Assembly (NCBI GenBank): GCA_020638975.1
Contig: JACKHN010000014.1
Coordinates: forward strand, 1-64,000
Reading direction: 5' to 3'
DNA length: 64,000 nt
Source of the DNA: Planctomycetaceae bacterium
GTDB lineage: Bacteria; Planctomycetota; Planctomycetia; Pirellulales; Pirellulaceae
Below, in pieces: positions 34,009 to 42,992 of the stretch. How positions within the stretch are numbered: the first letter of the stretch is position 1; every line of letters starts with the position of its first letter. The translations under genes were made by a program, and so were the position numbers. The notes under the pieces are model-generated. The model saw only the letters and a list, made by a program, of their open reading frames with translations, made no database searches and was not told the origin of the DNA.

Positions 34009-35403
34009 ATGAACAAGCTCGTTTCCTCCTCCAACACAATACGCCCGATGTTGGGGCTCGCGATGCCGGTGTTGGCCGAAGAGTCGCTGACGATGCTGGT
34101 TGGCTATACCGACTGGTGGCTGGCCGGACATTTTCTCCAGGGCGCAGAGTACAAAGCCGCGATGGGTTTGATGTCGTATGTGCTCTGGCTGTTGCCAAGC
34201 CTGTTCGCTGCAGTAGCGATCGGTGCGACGGCGTTGATCGCCAGATTTGTCGGAGCCGGCGACCGTGAAGCCGCTCGACGCGTGACGCATCAAGCGATGA
34301 TGCTGGGTTCGGTGTTGACAATTCTTGTTATCGCAGCCGTCATGCTCGGTGGTCGATCACTTGTACAGGTGATGCAACTTGAAGGTCGGTCCGCCGAATT
34401 GGCAGTCCGCTATATCTGGATTCTGACGCCCGTCATTCCGGCCATCATGCTCGAACAAATTGGTGTCGCTTGCCTGCGTGGCGCGGGAGATACCGTGAGC
34501 GGCTTCATCGCCAAGTCGATTGTCAACGTTGTGAATGTTGTCGTCAGTACGCTGCTGGTGGTGGGACCAGGCAGCATCCCGACACTCGGCTGGGAAGGAC
34601 TCGCGATCGGAACGGCTTGCGGGCACGGACTCGGTGGTCTCTTGGTGCTTGTGCTGTTAGTGCGAGGCCGTGCCGGATTGCAGTTGTCGTTCGCTTGGAT
34701 GCGCCCAGACAACGACTTGATTCGACGATTGTGGCGCATCGGATTGCCGGGCGGCATTGATGTACTGGCGGTCCTTGGTTGTCACTTCGTGTATTTGGCG
34801 ATCATTAATGCCTTAGGCGTCGAAGCTGCCGCGGCACACGGACTCGGAGTGCAAATCGAAGCCCTTGCGTATCTCACTTGCTACGCCTTTCACGTTGCCG
34901 CATCGACGATGACCGGGCAACTGCTGGGCGCTGGCGATTCACATCGTGCGGCACGAAGTGCGTTCGAAGCCTGTGTTTTCGGCACCGCGATGCTCACCGT
35001 TGCGGCGTTCGTCTTCTATTTCGCAGGCGGTTGGTTCGCCGGATTCTTCACGGGTGATATTAACGACCCCACCGCGGTGGCGGCAGGAAAGCTGCTCAAG
35101 ATCGTCGCGTTCTCGACACCTCCGCTGGCAATCGTCATGGTACTGACCGGAGCCCTGCGAGGCGCCGGCGACACACGCTGGCCACTCGCCGCGTCGCTAG
35201 TTGGCTTGATCGTGGTGCGTCTGCCACTGGCGTGCCTGTTCGCGTGGGAGTCGCTTCAAGTTCCGATCCTCGACCTCACCATCACAGGGCTGGGGCTGGG
35301 TGTCGCGGGTGCGTGGTGGGCAATGGTGATCGATGTTGTCTTGCGAAGCATCCTGCTGATTGTCAGGTTTTCGCAAGGGAGCTGGAAAGCCATGAGCGTC
35401 TAA
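34009..35403 (+). CDS. MATE family multidrug/cation efflux transporter
   Basis: 464 residues with about 12 hydrophobic helices in two homologous halves. It starts MLGLAMPVLAEESLTMLVGYTDWWLAGHF, has the conserved GATALIARFVGAGDREAARRVTHQA loop after helix 2, and a repeat of this pattern in the second half (HGLGVQIEALAYLTCYAFHVAASTMTGQLLGAGDSHRAARSAF). MATE proteins export organic cations or metabolites in exchange for Na+ or H+. It lies between the dgcA-like gene and gamma-glutamyltransferase on the same strand, which hints at a role with amino acids or peptides, but the substrate is unknown. Confidence 0.92.
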   Translation: MNKLVSSSNTIRPMLGLAMPVLAEESLTMLVGYTDWWLAGHFLQGAEYKAAMGLMSYVLWLLPSLFAAVAIGATALIARFVGAGDREAARRVTHQAMMLGSVLTILVIAAVMLGGRSLVQVMQLEGRSAELAVRYIWILTPVIPAIMLEQIGVACLRGAGDTVSGFIAKSIVNVVNVVVSTLLVVGPGSIPTLGWEGLAIGTACGHGLGGLLVLVLLVRGRAGLQLSFAWMRPDNDLIRRLWRIGLPGGIDVLAVLGCHFVYLAIINALGVEAAAAHGLGVQIEALAYLTCYAFHVAASTMTGQLLGAGDSHRAARSAFEACVFGTAMLTVAAFVFYFAGGWFAGFFTGDINDPTAVAAGKLLKIVAFSTPPLAIVMVLTGALRGAGDTRWPLAASLVGLIVVRLPLACLFAWESLQVPILDLTITGLGLGVAGAWWAMVIDVVLRSILLIVRFSQGSWKAMSV

Positions 35404-35471
35404 CGCATCATGGAGGCGAACAAGTCTGCTCCTAGTTGACTCTGGCGACTCACAAATAAAGGACACTTCAC

Positions 35472-37211
35472 ATGTTCTCAAGAGCTTGGTTGAATAACCT
35501 CTGCCTGGTCGGAGTGATCGCAGTGGTCGTTCCGATGTCGGCGGCAGAGCCACCCGCTCGCAAACCGATTCACGAAGTGCGGGCCAGCGGCGGGATGGTC
35601 GTCTCGGACAGCGAGATCGCTAGCCGCGTGGGGCGCGATGTACTCGCCGATGGCGGTAACGCTGTGGACGCAGCGGTGGCGACGGCGTTTGCTCTGGCCG
35701 TGACGTGGCCCGAAGCGGGCAACATCGGCGGAGGGGGCTTCATGATGATTCATCCAGGGACTGGCCAGACGCCGGTTTGTATCGACTATCGCGAAACCGC
35801 CCCGCTTGCGGCAACGGAAACAATGTTCACGAAGGACGACAGCCGCTATAAGGGCAAAGCGGTTGGAGTGCCAGGAACGGTGCGCGGTCTCGCATTGGCG
35901 CATCAAACATTTGGCAAACTCGCTTGGAACCGTGTGGTCACGCCAGCGGCGGACTTGGCGGAGCAAGGGTTTATTGTTGATGCGTGGTTGGCACACTCGA
36001 CGAACAGCATCCTTGAAACACCCGACGTCCGCGAGAGCAATCGATATGCAGAGCTACGTCGCGTGTACGGTCGCGCGGATAGCGGTGTATGGAAAGTCGG
36101 CGATACGATGGTCCTGCCGGACCTGGCGAAGACTCTGCGAGCGATCGCGGCGGACGGTGCCGATGCGTTCTATGAGGGCAAGATTGCGGATCAGTTTGTC
36201 GCGCAGATGAAACGAGGAAACGGCCTCATCACCAAGCAGGATCTGGCGGGCTACGAAGCGAAACTGCGTGAACCCATTCGCGGCACCTATCGCGAGTACG
36301 AACTGTTCGGACCACCGCCACCGAGTTCCGGCGGTGTATGCGTCATCGAAGCGATGAATATGCTGGAACCCTTTCGGCTTCGCGAGCATCCTCGCTACGG
36401 CAGTCGCAACATGCACCTTATCACCGAGGCCATGCGACGCGCGTTCTGTGATCGAGCACGATATCTAGCTGACCCCGAGTTCGCGAACATTCCCTCGCAT
36501 CTGACGACGAAGGCACATGCAGCGGAACTAGCCGACAGCATTGATTTCGATCGTGCCACACCCAGCGAAACCCTTGCTCCAGAAATCGCGATCGCGCCAG
36601 AGAGTACTGACACAACACACTTCTCGGTCATCGATCGTAACGGGATGGCGGTCAGCAACACTTACACGCTCGAAGCAAGTTGGGGGTCGCGGATCGTTGT
36701 TGCTGGCGCCGGATTCGTGCTGAATAACGAAATGGGCGACTTTAATTGGGAGCGAGGCGTTACGACTCGCGGCGGTCAGATCGGAACGACTCCCAATCTG
36801 ATTGAGCCCGGCAAACGGATGCTCAGTTCACAATCGCCGTTCATCGTGACTCGCGACGGCAAAGCATTTCTGCTGACCGGCAGCCCGGGCGGTCGAACGA
36901 TCATCAATACAGTCCTGGGGAACTTGCTGAATGTGCTGGAATTCGAGATGACTCTCGCCGATGCGATCGATGCCCCGCGAATGCATCATCAATGGTTCCC
37001 GGACGAACTACGTTTTGAAGGCAGCAAGTCACCGGAACACGCAGACGCCATCGAACAACTTCGCATGAAAGGGCACACCGTCTTGCATCGCGATCGCCAA
37101 GGCAGCGCTCATTCGGTTCAAGTCGATCAAGCGACGGGCCAGTTCATCGGTGTCGCCGACTGGCGGCGAGGAGGTGCAGCGATCGGTGCCAACTCCGAGG
37201 TCGTCGAGTAG
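35472..37211 (+). CDS. ggt: Gamma-glutamyltransferase
   Basis: 579 residues, full length. Signal peptide (1-25). The nucleophile generated by autocleavage is T381 in DTTHFSVIDRNG. R107 in YRETAP binds the gamma-glutamyl carboxylate, and GGGGFMMIH and the GSPGGRTIIN loop are present. The precursor would split into ~355-residue large and ~200-residue small subunits in the periplasm. It hydrolyses or transfers gamma-glutamyl groups from glutathione and related peptides, releasing glutamate. Its neighbours acting on glutamate or Ala-Glu-type substrates (dgcN/dgcA-like) make a shared peptide/glutamate route plausible. Confidence 0.95.
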   Translation: MFSRAWLNNLCLVGVIAVVVPMSAAEPPARKPIHEVRASGGMVVSDSEIASRVGRDVLADGGNAVDAAVATAFALAVTWPEAGNIGGGGFMMIHPGTGQTPVCIDYRETAPLAATETMFTKDDSRYKGKAVGVPGTVRGLALAHQTFGKLAWNRVVTPAADLAEQGFIVDAWLAHSTNSILETPDVRESNRYAELRRVYGRADSGVWKVGDTMVLPDLAKTLRAIAADGADAFYEGKIADQFVAQMKRGNGLITKQDLAGYEAKLREPIRGTYREYELFGPPPPSSGGVCVIEAMNMLEPFRLREHPRYGSRNMHLITEAMRRAFCDRARYLADPEFANIPSHLTTKAHAAELADSIDFDRATPSETLAPEIAIAPESTDTTHFSVIDRNGMAVSNTYTLEASWGSRIVVAGAGFVLNNEMGDFNWERGVTTRGGQIGTTPNLIEPGKRMLSSQSPFIVTRDGKAFLLTGSPGGRTIINTVLGNLLNVLEFEMTLADAIDAPRMHHQWFPDELRFEGSKSPEHADAIEQLRMKGHTVLHRDRQGSAHSVQVDQATGQFIGVADWRRGGAAIGANSEVVE

Positions 37212-37228
37212 TCAGCGCATAAAAAGAG

Positions 37229-37258
37229 GACAGGAACGGTCAAGCGACCGAACCTGCC
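37229..37258. terminator. Possible terminator hairpin after ggt
   Basis: Interrupted stem CAGG..CGGTC-AAGC-GACCG..CCTG (37231-37256), 20 bp after the ggt stop and before the convergent response-regulator gene. No U-tract. Confidence 0.35.
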
Positions 37259-37436
37259 CTACACGGGGGTGAGATGCGTCTAAATCAAAGCTGTTTTGTC
37301 TTCCCGTTGCATCTGAAGTCTACGCGCAATTCCCTCTCGGCACGTTAGAAAAAGATCGCCCATATTTCAGAAAGCGCAAAGTCGCCGTCGAGCTTGACGG
37401 TTATATCGGTTGTGCAACCGCAATCACGCTAACAAC

Positions 37437-37898
37437 TCAATCGATCGCAGGAAGAATCACGTCGTTCAGCCAGAATCGCTTTAGTTGTCGCACGACATCG
37501 AGGAACTTCTCGACGTTGACTGGCTTGGAAATGAATGCATCGACGTGCAACATCTGGCACTTCACCCGATCGGCTTCGTCGTCCGAAGCGGTCATGATGA
37601 CGACGGGGATGTCCTTGAGAGAATAGTCGGCTCGGATCTCGTCGAGGACTTCCGTGCCACATTTTTTGGGCAGCATGAGGTCCAGCAAGATCAAGTCAGG
37701 CCGCGGAGCTCGCGCGAATCGGCCTTCCTGACGCAGGAACTCTAAGGCCTCTTCGCCATCTCGGATGAGCGTCAGGCGGTGCTGAGTCAGCCCTTCTTTC
37801 AGCGAGGCAATCGCAACACGCGCGTCGAGCAACCCGTCTTCGACGAGCAGAATCTCCATCGGACGACCGACGATATGGTCTTGGTCTGGCGTGTTCAT
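37437..37898 (-). CDS. Stand-alone response regulator (REC domain, Rcp1-like)
   Basis: 153 residues from the ATG at 37898, preceded by GGAGG at 10 nt. A single receiver domain: acidic pair E20-D21 (LLVED), phospho-acceptor D73 in LILLDLMLPKKCG, the switch threonine in VVIMTASDD, and the conserved lysine in FISKPVN. There is no output domain, as in Rcp1/CheY-like regulators that hand phosphate on or act by protein contact. No histidine kinase is adjacent. The neighbouring hemerythrin-like gene (same strand, ~160 bp upstream) could be a signalling partner. Confidence 0.92.
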   Translation of the reverse strand: MNTPDQDHIVGRPMEILLVEDGLLDARVAIASLKEGLTQHRLTLIRDGEEALEFLRQEGRFARAPRPDLILLDLMLPKKCGTEVLDEIRADYSLKDIPVVIMTASDDEADRVKCQMLHVDAFISKPVNVEKFLDVVRQLKRFWLNDVILPAID

Positions 37899-38060
37899 CT
37901 GAAAATCACCTCCGACATGGTGAACCCACACTCAAGATGTGGGCTCAGAGAAAATCAACTTCGCCTTAGGGAATACTAGAAGGCAACGTCGGTCCTTCGA
38001 CTCTCTCCATTGTAAACAAACTCGACGCGGGCTGTAGCCCAGCTTCGACCGGGAAGGCAA

Positions 38061-38543
38061 TCAATCGCCAACGCCGATGTCGTCGCTATATTCCTGCATA
38101 ATCAGTTCATTTTCGCGCGATTCATGCCGCTGGAAGCGCTCGTCAAAAGATTGGAATTGCTTGACCGCCGCCAAGACAGCTCCAATCACTCGATTCGGTT
38201 GAGTCAGCGATTCGGAAGTATCACAAAACGCAACAACCATCAGATATAACTCGTGATGCTCCGCTCGCAGTTCATTGGCGAGCCGGCACAGCCGAGGAGC
38301 TACTTCGACGGGATCTTCAAAGTAGCCGTAAGCCTCTTCCAGCGAGAAGTGCAACGCCAGATGATCTCGCAGTTCTTCCACCAAGCCGAAGAAACGCCGT
38401 GGCGCGGAATCGATAGTGGCTGGCGAGTCGCACATCCGGCGAACGTCTGCCAACAGCCGCCACAGATCTTGATTGACCTCTTTGATCTCTTGAAGGAAGG
38501 CCGCATTAACTGTGACCGTTTTGGTCTCGATCGCGGTTGCCAT
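38061..38543 (-). CDS. Hemerythrin-like HHE domain protein
   Basis: 160 residues from the ATG at 38543, which has AAGGAG 7 nt upstream. All-helical, with His/Glu pairs spaced as in HHE cation-binding domains: EELRDHLALHFSLEEAYGYF, ELRAEHHELYLMVVAF and FDERFQRHESRENELIMQEY. Such proteins bind a di-iron centre that senses or carries O2/NO, or repairs iron-sulfur clusters. The N-terminal ~30 residues are not conserved-looking. Co-oriented with a receiver-only response regulator. Confidence 0.78.
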   Translation of the reverse strand: MATAIETKTVTVNAAFLQEIKEVNQDLWRLLADVRRMCDSPATIDSAPRRFFGLVEELRDHLALHFSLEEAYGYFEDPVEVAPRLCRLANELRAEHHELYLMVVAFCDTSESLTQPNRVIGAVLAAVKQFQSFDERFQRHESRENELIMQEYSDDIGVGD

Positions 38544-38891
38544 ACCGAACTCCTTTTTCCCCGTCGCGAGCAGGTCCGCCCGACACACGGAACTCGACAA
38601 TAAACCAATTCCTTACGTACACCGCTGCCTGAGAAACATCGAAGCTTCTTACGGTGTGATTGGCAATCTTCCAAACGAGCAGAACGCTCTCGAATAAGAT
38701 CTCAAACAGACGACCAACCAAGAAGTCAGGCTATGTCATGCGAACTGCCGCGTCAAGCTTTTTTCGGACCGAGGGGGACCGGTCGCTTGTGGACCGTCCA
38801 GATCTCGAGGATTCCCTTAACTTGGCGTAGGTTCCGCGCTTACGCTTCTCCGAACGCACTTGCGGACTACCACCACACCCCCGTCGCAGGG
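38544..38891. other. Intergenic region, no gene seen
   Basis: About 350 bp between the hemerythrin-like gene and the end of the large copper/heme gene, both on the reverse strand. It must contain the promoter of the hemerythrin gene. No recognisable ORF or strong repeat. Confidence 0.45.
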
Positions 38892-41800
38892 TCACTCGTG
38901 CTTGTGATGATGCTCCAAGTGGCCTGGCAGCTTGTAGCCGCCGGATTCAAGGAAGGCAACTAAATTCTGAATCTCTTCGGCCGTCAAGACGTTGGCCATT
39001 CCCGCTGGCATGGCCGAAATCTTCGAGACAATCTTTTCGTCGACGTCTTGTTTGTCGACCTTCGTAATCGCCGTCGGGATCAAAAGGTTCGTAATGACTT
39101 GATAAGCGGCTTCATCTTCTCCCGCGACAACGCCGGAGACGATCTTGCCATCGGCCAGCAGGAATTGGATCGTTTGAAACTTCTCGTTGATCTCGCTCGA
39201 CGGTTCGAGAATCTGTTTCAATAGCTTCTCTCCTTTGAGTCGCTTGGCAACGTCGGTTAGATCAGGTCCCAGATTGATGCCATGACCGGCAACGACGTGA
39301 CACTGATTGCAGCGAGCTTTTGCGAAGGCTTGCATACCGCGCATGATGGCTTGTTCGTCGTGAGTGGTTTTCAAGTCAGCGAAGTCGCCAAGCGTCCATT
39401 CTTTGACGATCGTCGGTTCGCGTGCGGCGAGCATTGCTTCGACGTCAGCCAAGTCTTCGGCAACGACCATGTCTCCTTTCATGACAACCCAGTGGCCCGG
39501 GAACGTGCAGACAAAAGGGTAGATGCCGGGCTCAGTCGGTGCTTGAAAGCGAAGTACATGAACCTGCTTCTTACGCGTTGGGCCAATCATCGGCGAGGCT
39601 TCAATGATCAGCGATCGCTTTTCCTCGGGGATGAAATCAGAATTTGCATTCTTAGGGTCTTTGGCCATTTCGTTCGCGGCCATGCCCACCTCTTCTAAGG
39701 CTCCCGGTTGGACGATCAGCAAATTGTGGTCGGTCGCATCGGGATTCGAAAACACGATCTTCACTGGCTGTCCGGTGGTGACAGCAAACTGGCCGACCGT
39801 GTAACGCATTCGTTCAGGCATACAGCCGATACGAACGACCTTTAAGTTCTGCTGAGAATCGAATTGTGCCTCGCCCGCCGTTGGCGTAGGCTCCTTGAGC
39901 ACCTGGCTGCGACTGGCTCGCTTCAGTTGCTTGGCGACGTCGTACGCAGGATTATTCTCCCAATGACGCCGGAGCGATTCAGAACCGAGTGAGCAAGTAA
40001 TCGCATACGTCAAGTGCTCGTCGTGGGGCCGCAGGAACACATCGAGAGCGGCATCGAGTGCTTCGCGAGTGCCGATATAACTGGCGGCGATGACGCCTTC
40101 CATCCGCACGATTCCATTCGAATCGTTGACGGAGGTTCGCAACAAGTCAGCCGCATCCGGCATGTGTGGATGCCAATAGCGGAGTTGTTGCGTCGCGGCG
40201 GCGCGAGCGTGATGTTCCTCGCAGCCGATGACTTCTCGCAACAGGTCGGTGTTCGTCTCGCCGACATTGCGATACGCCCAGATCGCTTCCATCTGATGGT
40301 GACGAAAACGTGGATCGGTGCGATCCAAACCGGCAACCCAATCGTCGAGTGCGTGTTTGACGGTGGTGGCATCACGCTCGCGCAATTCTCGTTTGGCCCA
40401 ATAGCGATAGCGATACTCGTCTCGCTTCAAAATGTCGAGCAGTTCCGGAATCGACGCCCCGGCGAAGCGGGGTGGATCTTGCAGCGGTTTGCCCTTCGTG
40501 GTGATTCGCCAGATACGACCCGAGTGGCGATCACGCCTTTCGTCTCGCAACGAATACTGAGCATGACCCTTCACCGGGTTGTACCAATCACAGACGTACA
40601 TCGCTCCCCGCGGCCCGAATTGGAGATCCACCGGGATGAAACTCAAGTTCGTCGAGAAGATCAAGTCGCTCACGTACTCTTCGTTGAAGCCGTATTCGGA
40701 CTCGATCCACTTGTGAATCTCGACGCGGTTGGTCGGCTTGTAACGGACCTTGATGAAGCCGCCTTGCAACTCGTCGGGAAATGTCTTGAAGTCCACGAAC
40801 TCGTGACCGCAGGTTCCTGAGTAGGCTTGCAAGCCAACAGGCTTTGGATGTTGTTGTGGATACGGCGGATCGAGCGAATGAAACGCTGCGGCGTAGATCG
40901 GATGGCTCGCGACGTGCTGCCCCCAATCGTCGAAGGTGACTCCCCACGGGTTCGTGCTGTGATACGTACCAAAACTTGTCAGTCGCTGTGATCGCGGCTC
41001 GAATCGGAACCAACCGCTGTTCTGTTGGCGCACTGGGCCGTAAGGCGTTTCAACTTGCGAGTGATGAAAGATCGACTCGCGGAAGATCAGATCGCCGTCG
41101 GGAGTCCACGTGAAATCGTGCAGTGAATGGTGCGAATCCTCAGTGCCGAACCCAGTCAACACGCGTTCTCGCAAATCCGCTTTTCCGTCGCCGTCGGTGT
41201 CCTTTAAGAACGTCAAATCAGGTTGCTCCGAGACGTAGATCCCTCCGTCCCCGAACTCGAACGACAACGGGATGTGCAAGCCCTCGGCGAATACGGTCGA
41301 CTTGTCGGCCTTCCCGTCGCCATCAACATCTTCGAGGATGACAATTTTGTCGGCAGGCTCGTTGCCCGGATAAACGTGCGGATACGTTGTCGAGCAACTG
41401 ACCCATAATCGCCCGAGCGAATCCCACCGCATCTGAATCGGAGCCGCGATTTCGGGGAACTCTTCTTCGCCCGCGAACAGATTCACTTCGAATCGCGGAT
41501 CAATTTGAAAGGCTTTTAACTCTTCGGCAGCCGTGATCCACTCGTTGGCTCCACGACTCTCTTGCGACGGCGGCAAAGGCGGCACATTGGAATCGTCGAT
41601 ATCGGTCGATGCCGATTTACCTTGAGCGATCTGCCAAATCCGAGCGTCTCGATTCTCGGTCATGATGTCGAAGTTTCGCATCGCCGGTAAAAAGTCGAGA
41701 TAGCCGTAACTCTTGCTTCGATCACCCGTGTAATAGAACGTGTTCACAGGTCGATAACGTCGGTTGTATTGGCGATTCTTGTCGATGACGACTTGACGGA

Positions 41801-42686
41801 GTAACTCGTTCGATTCAGGTGCCGCTTGGCCGATCGTGCCACGAAACAGAGCTTGCGAGAACAACTCGTAACCCGCTTCATCTAGATGCACGCCGTTGAT
41901 CGTCAGGTCCGATCCAAGGCTCTCCATCCCTGTCTTGGTCGCTGTGAATACATCAACGTAGCCAACTTGCTGCTGCTGAGCGACAGAAACGATTGCGTCG
42001 ACATAGAGTTTGATTCGTTCGTTGTTCAAATCGGCAGCGGCGACGGCTTCCGTATTCTCGTTGGCGATCGGCGAGACGAGGATGATGCGCGGAGCGGTTT
42101 CGCCGTCGAACGCCTTTGACTTGATGCTGGCCACAAACTTGGATAGCGAATCTTTGAACGTGTCGAGTCCTTCTTCACCAGCGAACGATTCATTAAAGCC
42201 AAACGCCGCGAAGATCACATCGATTCGCTCGTGCTTCAGGTGTTGTTCTAGATCCGCGAAGTTCGCGGGCCGCGGTTGGGTATCCGGTGTGTCGGCAGAC
42301 CAGGCGAGGTTGCGAACGACCAACTGATGATCAGGGAATTGCTGATGCAGGAACGTTTCGAAGTAACCAAAGAACTGTGAACGCTCGAACAGCGTATTGC
42401 CGATCAGCGCGATTCGATCGCCTTTGTTCAGACGCAGGGGAAGCTCGGTTATCACCGGAGTCGCGGACTCAGCTCGCGGAGCGGTCTTTGCATAGATGCC
42501 ATACTGCTCGAATTCCGGATCACGAGGCTGAGGCGATTTTCCGGTCTCGAGGTTCTTGGCGTCGATCAACTTCTTGGCTCTTCCCTCACGTTTCCTGTTT
42601 TTCTTCTCGGCTCCCGACTGAGAGATGGCGACGGCACAGCACAGGCAGGACAACAGGACGGCAACAGCAAAAGCGCGGTAGGACAT
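38892..42686 (-). CDS. Multidomain copper/heme protein (SGNH hydrolase + PVC membrane-bound dehydrogenase + cupredoxin + cytochrome c)
   Basis: 1264 residues from the ATG at 42686 (signal peptide FAVAVLLSCLCCAVA). Order: an SGNH/GDSL-like hydrolase domain (~65-290; IALIGNTLFERSQFFGYFETFL, and a C-terminal NGVHLDEAGYELFS block); a PVC membrane-bound dehydrogenase-type propeller (~390-720; RLWVSCSTTYPHVYPG, GAMYVCDWYNPVKGHAQYS); HEAT-like repeats (~740-880); a type-1 copper domain (~920-1080) with ligands in TDHNLLI (His) and VCTFPGHWVVMKGDM (Cys, His, Met); and a cytochrome c domain with CNQCHVVAGHG (~1126). It ends in a His-rich tail. Probably an extracytoplasmic dehydrogenase/hydrolase passing electrons copper to heme. 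Confidence 0.88.
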   Translation of the reverse strand: MSYRAFAVAVLLSCLCCAVAISQSGAEKKNRKREGRAKKLIDAKNLETGKSPQPRDPEFEQYGIYAKTAPRAESATPVITELPLRLNKGDRIALIGNTLFERSQFFGYFETFLHQQFPDHQLVVRNLAWSADTPDTQPRPANFADLEQHLKHERIDVIFAAFGFNESFAGEEGLDTFKDSLSKFVASIKSKAFDGETAPRIILVSPIANENTEAVAAADLNNERIKLYVDAIVSVAQQQQVGYVDVFTATKTGMESLGSDLTINGVHLDEAGYELFSQALFRGTIGQAAPESNELLRQVVIDKNRQYNRRYRPVNTFYYTGDRSKSYGYLDFLPAMRNFDIMTENRDARIWQIAQGKSASTDIDDSNVPPLPPSQESRGANEWITAAEELKAFQIDPRFEVNLFAGEEEFPEIAAPIQMRWDSLGRLWVSCSTTYPHVYPGNEPADKIVILEDVDGDGKADKSTVFAEGLHIPLSFEFGDGGIYVSEQPDLTFLKDTDGDGKADLRERVLTGFGTEDSHHSLHDFTWTPDGDLIFRESIFHHSQVETPYGPVRQQNSGWFRFEPRSQRLTSFGTYHSTNPWGVTFDDWGQHVASHPIYAAAFHSLDPPYPQQHPKPVGLQAYSGTCGHEFVDFKTFPDELQGGFIKVRYKPTNRVEIHKWIESEYGFNEEYVSDLIFSTNLSFIPVDLQFGPRGAMYVCDWYNPVKGHAQYSLRDERRDRHSGRIWRITTKGKPLQDPPRFAGASIPELLDILKRDEYRYRYWAKRELRERDATTVKHALDDWVAGLDRTDPRFRHHQMEAIWAYRNVGETNTDLLREVIGCEEHHARAAATQQLRYWHPHMPDAADLLRTSVNDSNGIVRMEGVIAASYIGTREALDAALDVFLRPHDEHLTYAITCSLGSESLRRHWENNPAYDVAKQLKRASRSQVLKEPTPTAGEAQFDSQQNLKVVRIGCMPERMRYTVGQFAVTTGQPVKIVFSNPDATDHNLLIVQPGALEEVGMAANEMAKDPKNANSDFIPEEKRSLIIEASPMIGPTRKKQVHVLRFQAPTEPGIYPFVCTFPGHWVVMKGDMVVAEDLADVEAMLAAREPTIVKEWTLGDFADLKTTHDEQAIMRGMQAFAKARCNQCHVVAGHGINLGPDLTDVAKRLKGEKLLKQILEPSSEINEKFQTIQFLLADGKIVSGVVAGEDEAAYQVITNLLIPTAITKVDKQDVDEKIVSKISAMPAGMANVLTAEEIQNLVAFLESGGYKLPGHLEHHHKHE

Positions 42687-42796
42687 GCAGTACTCTCGAT
42701 ATCTGGAGACGAAGCCAAATCGGACGGGCGGAGGGAAGCCCATGAAGACACTATCCTAACTTGTCCTTGCCGCAGAACCAATGTGCGGCGGCGAAG

Positions 42797-42896
42797 GGTG
42801 ATGGTGCCGTTTGCCGTAAGTTGGGCACTCCTGCCCGACACAAAGACGGCCAAGAGTGGCCATCCTCTTTCAGGAATCGCAAAGTGTACCACTACC
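42797..42896. mobile_element. MITE, family I copy 2
   Basis: 100 bp. The right end GTACCACTACC is canonical and the left end is slightly decayed (GGTGATGGTGC). Flanked by CGGCGAAG (42789-42796) and CGACGAAG (42897-42904), a 7-of-8 target duplication. Contains the same two internal hairpins (around GGGCACTCCTGCCC and GACGGCCAAGAGTGGCC) as the copies at 20793 and 47350. Noncoding; located between the copper/heme gene and a UGA-containing gene. Confidence 0.88.
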
Positions 42897-42923
42897 CGAC
42901 GAAGAGCCTGGCCGCCGCTTGCC

Positions 42924-42983
42924 GTAGGACGGATTTTCAATCCGTCACAGATAGGAAACAGACGGATTGAGAATCCGTCTTAC
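42924..42983. repeat. Palindromic intergenic element
   Basis: Arms 42924-42946 and 42961-42983 pair at 21 of 23 positions around a 14-bp loop. Each arm is itself near-palindromic (GACGGATT...AATCCGTC). It begins 20 bp after the target duplication of the adjacent MITE and ends just before the stop of the DUF1559 gene. Confidence 0.8.
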
Positions 42984-42992
42984 GAAGTAACG

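Noticed and set aside
32911..34293. 460-codon reverse-strand open frame over the dgcA-like and MATE genes
   Set aside because: Runs across two well-supported genes and a noncoding palindrome; composition is typical of antisense reading in GC-rich DNA.
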